Of a stretch of 64,000 nt of DNA, positions 34,331 to 46,169 are shown piece after piece. The notes below the pieces were generated by a model. The model saw nothing but the letters and a program-made list of their open reading frames with translations. It had not been told where the DNA came from and made no database searches. Position numbers and translations under genes: made by a program. Positions within the stretch are counted from its first letter, which is position 1. The number at the start of each line of letters is the position of its first letter. The stretch is from Jaapia argillacea MUCL 33604 (Eukaryota > Basidiomycota > Agaricomycetes > Jaapiales > Jaapiaceae): assembly GCA_000697665.1 (NCBI GenBank), contig KL197750.1:103721-167720 (forward strand). The letters run 5' to 3'.

Positions 34331-36397
34331 TTACTGATCAGCCTTGATCAGATCCGCCGCCTTCTCGCCCACCATATACGCCGGCGCCATCGTATTCGCA
34401 GACGGGATGATAGGGAAGATACTAGCATCCGCAACCCTCAAGTTCTGCGTCCCATACACCACCAAATTCTCATCCACAACACCTCCATCAGCTCTTGCCT
34501 TCATCGCACACGTCCCCGATGCCTGATAAATAGGATGACCAGTCGCCTGGATAGCAGCGAGAATACCGGCATCGGAGGTAACGTTAGCACCGGGGTAGGC
34601 TTCGTTGATGACGATGGATGACATGATGGGTGAAGACATGACTTGACGGACTTGTTTGAAGGTGTAGATGGCTACTTGTTGGTCGATTGTGGATTCGAGC
34701 CAGTTGGGTTGGACGATAGGTTTGACGGTGGTTGAGTTGGAGACGATGGAAACGTTTCCGCGGGAGATTGGGTAGGAGATCACACCTCCGGGGGTGACGA
34801 GGTTCCCTGTGTTACCTGCGACGACGCCATATGCCTGAGAGTGGATATGAATCAGACCTATTATAATGCATATGAAAAAGGCGAAAGACGTACGAGCATC
34901 TCAAGTTGAATATGATTCCAATCCGACCTCAGATCGATCAATTCCTGGGCTCCGATGCTCTGCAAGAACTCATCCGGCAACCTCTCCCATGCACTCATAC
35001 TCGAAACCGCACCAGCCATCTCACCCGACCCAGAACTCTCCCACTGATTTAAATAATCAGCATACTTGGTAGCGTTGGTCAAGAACTGTTCGGCCGTGGT
35101 GATGTTGCTGAGGACCTCATATACTGGACCGAAGAAAAGATGGTCTGTCATGTTCTGGCCGACTCCGGGGAGGGAAACGAGGACTGGGATGTTGTTGGCG
35201 GTGAGTTGGTCAGAAGGACCAATACCCGATACCATGAGGAGTTGAGGGGAATTGAAAGCTCCGGCGGCGAGGATGACTTCTCTTGTGGCATATGCAACTT
35301 GAGTAGTACCACTGGTCTTGTCAAGGTATTGAACACCGTTGACGACCAAGGGGGAAGATGTCGAGGACGTGGGGTTGAATAGGAGACGAGTGGCGAGGGC
35401 GTGAGTGAGGTAATGGAAGTTCGATCGTGTCGATGCCTGGAGACCGAAACTCGTCCATGAAGAATCACGCGTTTGGTGTGCAGGGTTGACAGCTGTTGCG
35501 AGGTAAGACTGTCCGATCGGGGCACCGTCATTGGTCTCCTTTTCTTGCAAGCCGAGGCCAGACGAGCTAGCGAGGGCTTCGCTGAAGTAAATCGCGATGG
35601 GTTCGATATAGTTGGTGAAGGAGAGTTGGAGAGGACCACCGTCGGGGTAGTCATAAGCTGATTCGTCATACACGACGAAGGATTGGTTGGCCTCGGGTGG
35701 TGTCAGGTGACAGCTCTGTCGCATATTATGTCAGATAATGGTGCTATTGTCTGAGAAGCAGTCGTCGCAAACCTTTTTGAAGTAGGGGTATACGCTCTCC
35801 CAGTCCCAGCCAGAGTTTCCGATTGCTGCCCATTGGTCGAAAGGGGCCGCTGAACCTCGGGTATATGCCATGAAGTTGGTCGAACTGCGAAATAGAGTCT
35901 GTCAGCATCCCAAAGTGGCATCGAAGACAAAGGAGATGATATACCTTGATCCACCAAGAACGTATCCTCGAGGATAAGCAATCTGACGATTCAACATGTT
36001 TGCTTGGGGTGCGGTGGTGTAGTTCCAGTCGACCATGGCGCCACCAGTAACGGTAAGATCAAGGCCAGGGACGCTGGTAGTGGATGGAGATGAGATGCGA
36101 TACTTTCGAAATGATCTAGGAGTACGTACGTAACATTGAAGTCGTCGGTGTAGTCGATACCGGCTTCGAGAACGAGCACAGATATGTTGGGATTCTCAGT
36201 TAACCGATTTGCAATGACGAGGCCCGCATTACCCCCTAAAAGTCGAAGATATTAGACAGGAAGGAACAGGCCAGATTGGGAGTGAACAAACCTCCAACAA
36301 TAACATAGTCATATTGTGGAGTGGAGGGAGTTGGTGACGCCAATACGAGAGAGGCAGAAGCGCCAGCCGAGGCGACAGCGAAGTTCGAGAAGCGCAT
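34331..36397 (-). CDS. secreted GMC oxidoreductase 1 (FAD), catalytic His replaced
   Basis: Six exons (36292-36397, 36130-36235, 35945-36073, 35773-35884, 34894-35715, 34331-34834), 592 residues, the family's usual size. GMC flavoenzymes oxidise alcohols, sugars or aryl alcohols outside the cell. Seen: a signal peptide; the FAD motif '[16 protein letters not shown]' across exons 1/2; '[14 protein letters not shown]'; '[16 protein letters not shown]'; and the C-terminal block '[17 protein letters not shown]'. In the motif that normally carries the catalytic His before xxGTxxM, this gene reads 'YQASGTCAM', so the His is Gln. The second active-site position is Asn ('SANT'). TATAAA-like promoter. 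Activity as a normal oxidase is doubtful. Confidence 0.92.
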
Positions 36398-37243
36398 TTT
36401 GAATCGTCTTCAAGTGTAACCAAAGATGCAGGTCTTCTGCTGCTTGCTGTGGGAGTGAACTCGAACTGGACTGCTGTTCCTCGATACATCTCTCAGACAT
36501 TTATACCAGCCATAGCAAGAGGTGGGTTCGTCAAAGTCTTTGATGATTTTTGACGACTTTCCCAAGGATTGTCGGCATGTGGTGAGCAGCGTCATTGACG
36601 AGATCTGAAACTGGGGTTCTACCACGGATTGGGACACAAATCCGAAACAAAGTGGCTTCAAGGGTAGGAGCGCGGAGAAGAGAATGTGGGTCGCTTTCGA
36701 AAGATAGACTCGGATCAAGTCGTTGCAACTTTGCGAACCTGATAAGTCGACTGCGGCGGAGGTTGATGTCGTCGGAATCGGAAAATCGAGGAGGGCGGGG
36801 AAACCGTGCATCGGTGCCAAACCCACCACGGGTCCGACGATCACAGCACCGCATACTCAGCCTCGGGGTGCTGAGCACCCAGCGAGCTGATCATACCTGA
36901 GGGACCCAAATGTCTATCTGGTCTTCACGTCGGAGATGCCTGCCACCAGTACAGAGGAAGAGGGTCGTGTCCGACTAAACCGAACATCGAATCCCATGGC
37001 TGTCGGGTAACTGTGGGGAAGGGGAAGTCCACCTCTTTCGGTGGTAGTTCGAGGTGAAGAGATACTGAACATCGATGCTGATTGATTTACCTCACCAAGC
37101 CACAGGCATATCCTGTAGTCATCGCATCCACATGCCATAATGGGTAGGTACGCAATCCATTGCAACCGAAGCATGGCCTACAACGTCCCACGATCTCCGA
37201 GCCCGACATAGAATCTGATCGAAATCACCAAGGTCAGGACAAC
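36398..37243. other. GMC 1 promoter region (duplicated)
   Basis: Upstream region of GMC 1, matching 59560-60408 in the other arm, with a TATAAA-type element about 115 bp before the start. The right end abuts the stop codon of the reductase fusion gene. No gene inside. Confidence 0.6.
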
Positions 37244-39256
37244 CTAGTAACTAAACCCTTCGCGCTTGATTGCGCCGAGAACCGAACTACCCAAGGCCTC
37301 CACTACAGCAGATTCAAACTCCTCGGGTCCACAGAGATAGGTGACGCGATTGCCAACGTCGGCGAAGCTACGTAGATATGATTGAGTGATTCGACCAGCA
37401 TGTTTTTGCACGACGACGTTTGGGTCGGGGGTCGTCCCAAGTACGAGATCAGGAATCGGCTCGTTCGAGAAGATGTCGATTGAGAGATGTAGATGGTTGG
37501 GAAGTTCGCCTTCGAGTGCGTGCATAAGGAGGTCGACAAAGACTCGAGGTTCCCGAGTGGAAATGACAAGTGCGATGTCTCTTTCGATTTCGTCGGGTTG
37601 AGAAACGATATGGCGTAGCATGCTGAGGAAAGGGGTGATACCAATCCCACCGGCGATCCATAAGAACTGTTCCTTCCCCTCACTTGGCTCATCGGGTAAG
37701 ACGAACTCTCCCGAAATCCCTACCAAACGAGCTCGGAGCTGCAAAGGACTGAGATCGTCCAAGAGCTCGGGTCTATTCTGTTGTAACTTTCGGGCGATGT
37801 TGAACAACGCTCCGGTAACTAATCCCCCTGGTTTCTCCCGCATCGTAATGTCGAAGGTACGCGTCCCCTGTGCTTTATGCGCACTGGAAATCGTCCAAGT
37901 ACGGATACGATCATCGTTGACCGAGGTAGGGTTGTAGGCTGCCATATGTTGGTATTGGCGGGGACCTACGAAATCTGTGAAATCGAGAATGGCGGTTTGC
38001 CCTGGCGTGATTTGGATGTCTTCGCTTGTTTCCCAGGTGAACCTACCTAAAGTGTCACTTAGGATCTTGATGCTGCTGAGAGTGGCAAAGACGTCGTTGT
38101 CGAAATAGGCTGATGAGTTCGGTGAAGTCTCTTCGGCGAGGTGACGGACCGGAGGACTATATGGGCTTCTATGGGGTGTCGTGCCTGGACGTTGACGGAC
38201 GGGAAGAGCGTCGAGAATGAGAATGTAGCCTGTGATGAAAATAGATGTGATAACGTTCTGACGGGGCATGATACGTTGAGCTTCTGGGCCGATAATCGTC
38301 ATTGCGGAACCGGTGAGGTAGAGGACGTCGCCTGTTGTGAAGTTTATGAAACTGAGCGAGGCGAGGGGTGTTGCTTCGATGTTACCGAGAGAAGTCATTA
38401 TTCTATTACCTGGATTGAAAAGTGGTGAGTGAATGGAGATCCGAAGGATTGTGTGAACCTACCAGAATAATCAGGGAGCACAACCGTTCGTCCATCGGAA
38501 GGTCGGACTCGGATGAAACCCGGTCTACCTGCGCGTTGATTCATCCCGACGTGAGACGGGAACTTGGTTTGGTCTTGAGGTAGGGCTTTGTAGGATGTAC
38601 CGAGGAATACGGTGTCAGATTCGTGGATGAAGTCGATAACATCTTGTGGGAGACGATCAGCGTCTGATAGATCAGTCTTCCTATAGACGGTGTTTGGAGA
38701 TGTCTGGGGATGTGGGACAAGGTCTCGTATGTTAATGTATTTCGGACAATTGCTGCAATGAGTTAGAATCCAGGGCTGGAAAGAGATGAAGTCCAAGAGC
38801 TCACCCAATGGCTTGGTTTACGTGGAGGTCCAAGTGGAAACTGTGGCCTTTCCGTTCGAGTTTCGTTACGGATCCCGCAAATTTATTCCTCCTACGAGTA
38901 GGAAACTCCACACCGATCCCAGCAACCAACATCTTCTCCTTCCCAAACAACTCGACGTTATCCAACAGCGGGTCTCCCTCCCAAAGATCTACGTCCATCT
39001 GAAGCCTGGTTTCGTTGGGACTCTTCATAAACCCAACTTCGCCAGAGCTACTGCCCACGATAGATGACCATGGTCGGCCCTTCTCATCGAGAGTCGTGAT
39101 AGGGACGAATGGCAAGTTCCTTGCGTAGAACTGCCTATGCTGCTCGGGCATTTCGCATTCAATCCACTGGTAGCCTTGGGACATCACTCCATCGTAACCC
39201 AACTTCCTCTGGATCGCATACTCCCCTCGATGCCAGCCTCTCAGTTCTGTGGGCAT
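37244..39256 (-). CDS. PNPOx-like / ferredoxin-reductase-type fusion oxidoreductase
   Basis: Exons 38805-39256, 38463-38752 and 37244-38409, 635 residues. The N-terminal half is a pyridoxamine-5-phosphate-oxidase-like flavin domain ('WHRGEYAIQ', 'DEKGRPWSSIVGS', 'CPKYINIR', and 'RPGFIRV' near its end). The C-terminal half is an FNR-type reductase domain with 'IRTWTISSAH' (FAD side), 'WIAGGIGITPFLSML' (pyridine-nucleotide Gly motif) and 'YLCGPEEFE'. No 2Fe-2S ferredoxin domain follows. The start at 39256 is the first in-frame ATG; coding-like sequence continues upstream to about 39350, so a 5' exon may be missing. A copy of its last codons sits at 59537-59558. Confidence 0.83.
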
Positions 39257-39586
39257 GATTTTCGGGAAATTGGGTGAATAACGAGGATTATCAACCAAGT
39301 GGTGGTCGAGTGAGAATCCAGGAAGGGCTGCGAGAACATATTGCGTGCTTTATACACGTAGATCTGAATCCCAGAGCTTATGGATCACTTCGGGCTTCGC
39401 TGAATGGTCAATCGGTCATCTGAGAGTCCGGAAGAGTTGAAGGGCTGCGTCGTGCCACAATTGCAAACACCTGCAAATCTGCGCCACAAATCAAGCTCAT
39501 CCTGTACAGCGACGACGACGACCTCGGTGGCGACGCCCAGGACTGCTTCATTCTCAACTTTACGCTCCTAGTACTGTTTGTCGACC
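39257..39586. promoter_or_regulatory. divergent promoter region
   Basis: 330 bp between the fusion oxidoreductase (minus) and PRP6 (plus). The left 90 bp may be an unrecognised first exon of the oxidoreductase. Confidence 0.4.
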
Positions 39587-42500
39587 ATGGCGTCCAATAA
39601 ACCCAATAAGCTGGCATTCTTGTCGATGCCGGCGCCAGCATCTTACGTCGCTGGTCTTGGTCGAGGGTGAGTCAAAATCTCCATTCGAACTATAGGTGCT
39701 CATGGTCGTATAGTGCATCAGGTTTCACAACCCGTTCAGATATTGGTCCGGCTCGTGAGGGACCCTCCGAGGAAGTTATCGCGTAAGTCACTCCTCCACC
39801 AGCGCCGAGTTCAGAACTGACTTCTCATTTGCATCAGTGAGGCCCGGAGAAAGCGAGGAGAAGAGGAGGGTGGAGGAGGAGGAGCAGACGAACCACCAGA
39901 ACAGTTTCAAGATCCCGACAATGAATTTGGGCTGTTCGCCAGCGGGACCTACGAAGCAGACGACGAGGAAGCCGATCTAATCTACGACTCAGTCGACCGA
40001 AACATGGACGCCCGAAGACGAATACGAAGGTGTGTACATTATGGTCAGCCTCTCTCTTATCCCATCCCAACGCATTTTTCATCCTTTTTCCTACATTACT
40101 CCAGGGAGGCCCGAGAGAACGAAGAACTTGCGAAACATCGAGCAGAACGACCAAAACTACAACAACAATTTGCAGATTTGAAACGTGGATTGTCTGCGGT
40201 GACGGATGAAGAATGGGATAGTATACCTGAGGTGGGCAATCTTACTCGAAGAAAGCGTCGAAGAGAGATGTACGACAGGACGTATGCTGTTCCCGATAGT
40301 ATCATTGTTGGTGATCGATCGAAGACGGAGTACGAGAATGCTCTTGATCCTATGCAACAGGAGGTACGTTTCCACTTCGTGTTTATTTTGAGGTGAAACT
40401 GAATACATTGTAGTCGGGTGGACTGGAAACGCCGCTTGAATCAGGAACTTTGACTAACTTTGTCGAAATCGGCCAAGCTCGTGACAAGATCTTATCCTTG
40501 AAGCTTGATCAGGTCCGCAATTCTAATCTCTCCTCCAGCAGTTCTAACCTACTTTCTCCTAGATATCCGGCACAGCAAACATTTCTGGCTCTCAGACATC
40601 CGTCGACCCCAAAGGCTACCTCACCTCTCTAGAAAGCGTGGTCCTAAAGACGGATGCCGAAATTGGTGATATCAAACGTGCCCGCCAGCTCTTTGATTCA
40701 CTTGTCAAGTCAAATCCGAAACATGCCCCTGGTTGGATCGCTGCCGCGTGTTTGGAAGAACACGCAGGTCGTATGGTCGCTGCCCGTAAGACGATCAAGA
40801 TGGGATGTGATAATTGTCCGAAGAGCGAGGACATTTGGTTGGAAGCTGCCAGGTTACACGTGAGTCCAATACAAATGGATCGCTCTATTGTTACTGAGAT
40901 TTTTATAGAACAACCAAGACGCCAAGGTGATTCTCGCGAATGCTGTCACGCATGTGGGGCAAAGCGTGAAGATTTGGTTGGCTGCGGCCGACTTGGAACA
41001 TGAAGTGACTTCGAAGAAACGTGTTCTCCGAAAAGGTTAGAGAATCTCCGTGACACAATACTTTCTACCACCACTAACTTCCTTTCACCGTCTTAGCACT
41101 CGAGCATATACCCAACTCCGTTCGACTATGGAAAGAAACCGTCAATCTCGAATCATCCGTAGTGGACGCACGCATCCTCCTCTCCCGCGCTGTTGAAGTC
41201 ATCCCCACCTCCGTTGAATTATGGCTCGCCCTCGCCCGTCTCGAAACCCCCGAGCGCGCCAAAGCAGTTCTCAACAAAGCTCGCAAAGCCATGCCCACCA
41301 GTCACGAAATCTGGATAGCAGCCGGTCGTCTCCTCGAACAAGATGCTTACTCCGACCCTGACAAACCTGAAGCAGACCGTAACAAATTACTTGAGATGGT
41401 CGACAAGACTATCGAAGCTGGTGTACGGGAGTTACGTCGACACCAAGTATTGCTGACGAGGGAGCAGTGGATGAAAGAGGCGGAGAAGTGTGAGGAGGAA
41501 GGGTCACCTAGGACTTGTGAGGCTATCGTTAAAGCTACCGTTGCGATGGAGGTTGAGGAAGAGGATAGGTTGGATACTTGGGTTGGCGATGCGGAGAGTG
41601 CGGAGGCGAAAGGGAAGGTTGGGACTGCTAGAGCTGTGTTGGCGTATGCGCTCAAAGTGTTCCCTGACAAGAGGGATTTGTGGAGAAGAGCGGCTATGCT
41701 GGAGAAGGCGCATGGAACGAGGTAGGTGTTGTCACTATTCCTGTCTTCTCGGCTTGGGACTGATTAGTGTATCTCTAGGGAATCGCTCGACGCCATCCTT
41801 TCTCGCGCTGTTCATCATTGTCCACAAGCCGAAGTCCTTTGGTTGATGTGGGCCAAGGAGAAATGGCTAACCGGAGACGTCCCCGCTGCTCGTGAAGTCC
41901 TCGAAAAGGCCTTCATTGCCAACCCGGAGAGTGAGCAGATTTGGTTGGCAGCCGTCAAGTTGGAAGCGGAGAATGGTGAGGTTGGTGTCGCCAGGGAGTT
42001 GTTGACTCGTGCACGAATGGTTGCTGATACCGCTCGGGTAAGTTTAATCGTTAATCATCGTCCTGGTCGTCGTTCTGACTCTTATCCTATCGTGTCTAGA
42101 TCTGGATGAAGTCGGCCGTGTTCGAACGTCAACATGGCCAAATCTCCACTGCTCTCGAGATTCTATCAGCCGCTCTGACCAAATTCCCCAAGTTCCCGAA
42201 ACTCTACATGATCCAAGGCCAAATCTACCAAGACAAGAAAGACTACCCAACCGCCCGCGCTTCCTTCTCGGCTGGTATCAAGGCCTGTCCAAAGGAAGTG
42301 ACTTTATGGATCCTTGCTAGTCGACTGGAGGAAGCGGATGGGAAGAGTATCAAATCACGAGCCTTACTCGAGAAAGCGAGGCAGATTATACCCGCTAATG
42401 ATCAATTATGGGCAGAGGCCGTTGGGGTTGAGGAACGAGCAGGTGGAGCAACTCAAGCCAAGGCTGTTTTGGCTCGAGGGTTACAAGAATGTCCTACCTC

Positions 42501-42953
42501 TGGCACGCTCTGGTCTTTATCCATTTGGGCCGAACCGCGACCATCTCGAAAATCACGATCGGTCGACGCGTTGAAGAAATCCGCTGATGATCCTGTTATC
42601 ATTTGTACTGTTGCTCGGTTGTTTTGGGCGGAGAGGAAGATTGAGAAGGCGAGACAGTGGTTTGAGAGGGCTGTTAAGACTAATGAGGATTTGGGGGATA
42701 CTTGGGCTTGGTGGTTGAAGTTTGAGAGACAGCATGGGACGAAGGTGAGATTTATATTTGGACTTTGATGGTCTGGGACAATCGGAGCCGACTGTTTTTT
42801 TTTATCCAGGAGTATCAGGAAGAAGTTGTCAGGAGGTGTATCGCTGCTGAACCGCATCATTCGCCTGTTTGGCAATCGATTGCGAAGGATATGAAGCATG
42901 CGGGGAAGAGCACCAAGGATATTTTGGAAATTGTTGCTCAAGAGTTACGATAG
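39587..42953 (+). CDS. PRP6: pre-mRNA splicing factor PRP6
   Basis: Eleven exons (39587-39666, 39714-39782, 39838-40029, 40105-40363, 40414-40512, 40563-40859, 40909-41035, 41097-41721, 41779-42037, 42100-42744, 42810-42953) encode 931 residues; human PRPF6 has 941. It bridges U5 and U4/U6 snRNPs in the tri-snRNP. Seen: the PRP1 N-terminal domain ('[20 protein letters not shown]', '[13 protein letters not shown]', '[18 protein letters not shown]'), then HAT/TPR helical repeats from about residue 240 to the end, with repeated W-LAAA/E-type helices such as '[11 protein letters not shown]' and '[19 protein letters not shown]'. All phases agree and no residue block is missing. Confidence 0.96.
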
Positions 42954-43969
42954 GAAAGTTGTGATCGCGGATGAGTTGTGTCCGTTTATGTCGTCCTCCG
43001 GCTTTGTACTGTGATCTTGTGTAGATCTGTGAAACGCGCCTATTATGCGTTTTGGCCTCACGCTTCCCATGCCACCCCTTGAGTTTGCACTGCCTTTCGT
43101 TGAGGCTAAGTGATGGGCGCTTGGGGTGATCGTCACTGACGGACTCAACATGCCGTCGGACTGCTATGCAACCCATAAGTGGCGCTCGTTTGTCGGAGCG
43201 CCCGATGTCTATCAATGGTACGACCAATGGACCACCCCCGAATATGCATCCCCTATGTCGGCGAATGAACCACCCCGGATTTCCTATATTTATCTCTGCG
43301 GTTGTCGGACCCGTCATTCGTTCTTCCAGGGTTTTCAGTCAAGCTTTCGGTGGTCATCTGGATTCTGGGAGCGGTTCCGACTTTATACGGCTTCCCTTCC
43401 TTCCGAAGTTGATGCTCGTGTTCCGAAGAGTCATCGCCCTGAGCGCCCGTCAACGAATCGTGCAACATTACTCCACCACTATATTTTGCTAGCCACATGA
43501 CCAGTTCCAGAATTCCAGTGGCTCTCTGATTTACGGACAGGTTCTCCAGATTCTCTTCTTGCTACGCAACGCTGCAATGGACTCGGCCTGCGTTTCTGCG
43601 TACGATAGGTCCTTGTACCTCGGAGCTTGTGCTTTTTTTGTGGTGATCGGTTGACGTTGACTGTGATGGGATCAAAGGCTGCCGTTTTTGGCGAAGGAAT
43701 CGATTGAAAAGTACCGTAAAAGGCTATGGCAGGTACGGCAACGATTGGTTTGGCATACCGTGCCAAGCTCAGAGCGCCTAGCGGCTGGCTGGCCCAGAGA
43801 AGGTGGTCAGCCATCGCTAAGGCTATCGCCGTGCCGCCGCCCTTTATATTCCTAGTCTGGTTGGCAAGGGTTTTTCAAGGCTGTCCGTTGTCAATCTCCC
43901 CTTTCTCCCTTCGCCTCAAAAACCTGTCTCCAATCTAGCTCTCTTTTTCAGCGAGCAGGTTTTTCAGCG
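42954..43969. other. gene-free stretch before chitin deacetylase 2
   Basis: 3' flank of PRP6 and a long promoter for chitin deacetylase 2, with 'tttatat' about 125 bp before the start. No coding signal. Confidence 0.5.
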
Positions 43970-45451
43970 ATGCATACCCTTCAGCTTATCCTCGTTGCTT
44001 TGGCCCTCCCCTCGCTCATTTTCGCCCACACAATACCCAGGGACGCTGGCCATGACCACGACGAGACCATCCGACGAGCTCTTCCTTCTGCTTGGTATCA
44101 ACGGGATGACCATCCTGCGCACGCTCTTTTCAAACGGCAGCAAGCTTCTTCAACCTTCACCTACCCTCAGGTCGGCACGCCTGGTAGTTTAATTCCGTAA
44201 ACACGTTCCGTCACCATCAGCGCTAATACCCCGCAATAACAGCATGGTCTGCTGGTTTCCCCCAGAGTACCCCTGATTCCTCCCAGCTCCCTACTGCGTG
44301 GGTGAACGCTCTCAACGCTGCCGTCGCGGCTGGCAAAATTCCCAACATCCCCCCTACCACCCTCGTCAACGGTAGCCCTACCTACCCTCAAGGTACCAAT
44401 GGAGGCGACCCCAGTGTTTGCTCAGGTACATACGGATGCCGCATTCCCGGTGATATTTGGGATGCGCCTACGGGTGTCCTTGCGACAGGATTCGACGACG
44501 GTCCCATTGGTCAATTCTCACCTGGCCTGTACACTTTCCTCAGCCAGAACAACATCCCTGCCACCCATTTCATGATCGGCGTTAATATCCTCAACAACGC
44601 TGCTGCCTTCCAACAGGCTTTCTCTGCAGGTCAAGATATCGCCGTTCATACATATACTCATCCCTATATGACCACTTTGTCGAACTTGGACGTCCTCGCC
44701 CAGATTGGATGGACGATGGAGCTGATCCATAACTCAACTGGAGGAAAGTTGCCAGCGTTCTGGAGGCCTCCTTATGGTGATAGCGACGTGAGGACTAGGG
44801 CGATCGCAGTCGAGGTGTTTGGTTTGACTACCATTATCTGGAACCATGAGTGAGTTTTCCGCATCTGGCCCTGTTCCGGGTTCCGACCAATATTGATTTG
44901 CGTTCTATTCATAGCACCAACGACTGGAACTTTGGGAATGCTGGTGTCTCTGCTCAGAGTATCCAATCTGCTATGACTGGGTGGTTGACTGGCCCCAAGA
45001 CACCCGGTCTTATCATCCTCGAACACGAACTCAACCAAGGAGCGGTCAATGCTTTCGAAGCTGCATACCCCCTTATGATTTCCAATGGCTGGAACCTCGT
45101 TAGCGCTGCCCAGATCCTTAATGGACATTCGTGGATGAACGGTACTGATAATGGTGGTGTCCTCCCGGTAGCAGGTGACTTGCTTCTTCTGGCATCCCAA
45201 ACCTTTCGTCTTTTCTGACCACGTCTGTTGTTGCCCGTCTAGCTACACCAACTACCTCGTCAACGTCAACATCGTCAACTGCCGCTCCTTCGTCATCGTC
45301 CGCTACTCGTTCTGGAGCTAACGGCGCTGCATCTTCATCAGCCTCTCATAAATCGGGCGCTTCAACTACCAAGCTTCCCGGTTGGACAGTCTATTCCGGA
45401 CTTTTCACAGTTCTCCTAGGACTATTCAGTGCTGGGGCTGTACTCTTCTAA
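43970..45451 (+). CDS. GPI-anchored chitin deacetylase 2 (CE4)
   Basis: Four exons (43970-44183, 44243-44849, 44915-45174, 45243-45451), 429 residues. Paralogue of 18365-19908 with the same plan: signal peptide, 'YQRDDHPAHALFKRQQ', 'TGFDDGP', 'HTYTHP' (two metal-binding His), 'RPPYGDSD', 'LEHEL', a Ser/Thr stalk and a hydrophobic GPI-type C-terminus. It lacks the intron that splits copy 1 after 'FDDGPLS', while the other three intron positions are shared. It probably acts on wall chitin. The two copies lie 24 kb apart on opposite strands. Confidence 0.93.
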
Positions 45452-46169
45452 TCAAGGACTTACTCATTTCTATCACGAACTTTCTCCCTTATTAAAACCT
45501 AAAAAGACAGTCTGGACAGACGTACTTACGACCTTTTTTATTTGCTGGATTTTCTTGATTTGGCGCAGATCGTTTAGTACGACTTTTGTTTCCGAACCAT
45601 CATCTCTCTACGACTGTCATGATGACCCGAGTCAGACGTATCCTACCACCCCCATTTTGTTTTTATTCCATGGACATTGTTTGAGTTGACACCGTATAAC
45701 CCTTCTTGTTTTGGTCAGTAGTTTTAATGGCTTTCTTTGTAGGTGGGTACGTTTGTTGTGTTCTGGTTGTTGTATGTAGGTAGCTTCAACGTTCACGATC
45801 AACAATAGTCTTCCACGAGCAAAATGGCAGTTCTTCCCCTCCCCCTTTGCGTTCCTTGTCCCCGAACCACGTTTGTCGTCGTTGATGGAGAAAGCACAGC
45901 TTCCTGGGTGCCTGGTCTAACATCACGTCCTCGCTATTCACGTTGGTGCAACGCCTTCGGTACCGTGGTAGTTGGTACGTCGTGTAAGTATTTCTGCCCA
46001 CGTCGTGTATTTCTGGCTGTGCTCTCCTGTGCTCTCTCATCCACACCGCCACTGTCAATCCGTTCGTCATGTCAATCACAGTATCACTGCGGAACGAGTG
46101 CCTGTTTACGGCGACGTTCATATAAAGCTTCATGCATATGGGTGGTAGCTCGACCACAAGCACCCGAAG
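45452..46169. other. intergenic
   Basis: 3' flank of chitin deacetylase 2 and 5' region of the next gene. A long minus-strand frame across 45.8-46.4 kb has no domain and was not accepted. Confidence 0.45.

Larger units (their letters stand above)
32849..37265 (+). repeat. inverted duplication, left arm (about 4.4 kb)
   Basis: Matches 59537-64000 in reverse complement. The same order is found: membrane protein gene, convergent GMC oxidoreductase gene, then about 0.85 kb of GMC promoter, ending in the last codons of the neighbouring reductase gene (stop at 37244). The GMC exons are identical in length in both arms. The arm is incomplete only because the window ends inside the partner. Confidence 0.93.

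Noticed and set aside
39257-39298. non-ATG (TTG) extension of the reductase fusion
   Set aside because: Coding-like but without an ATG; likely part of a missed 5' exon, so the start was set at the first ATG, 39256.
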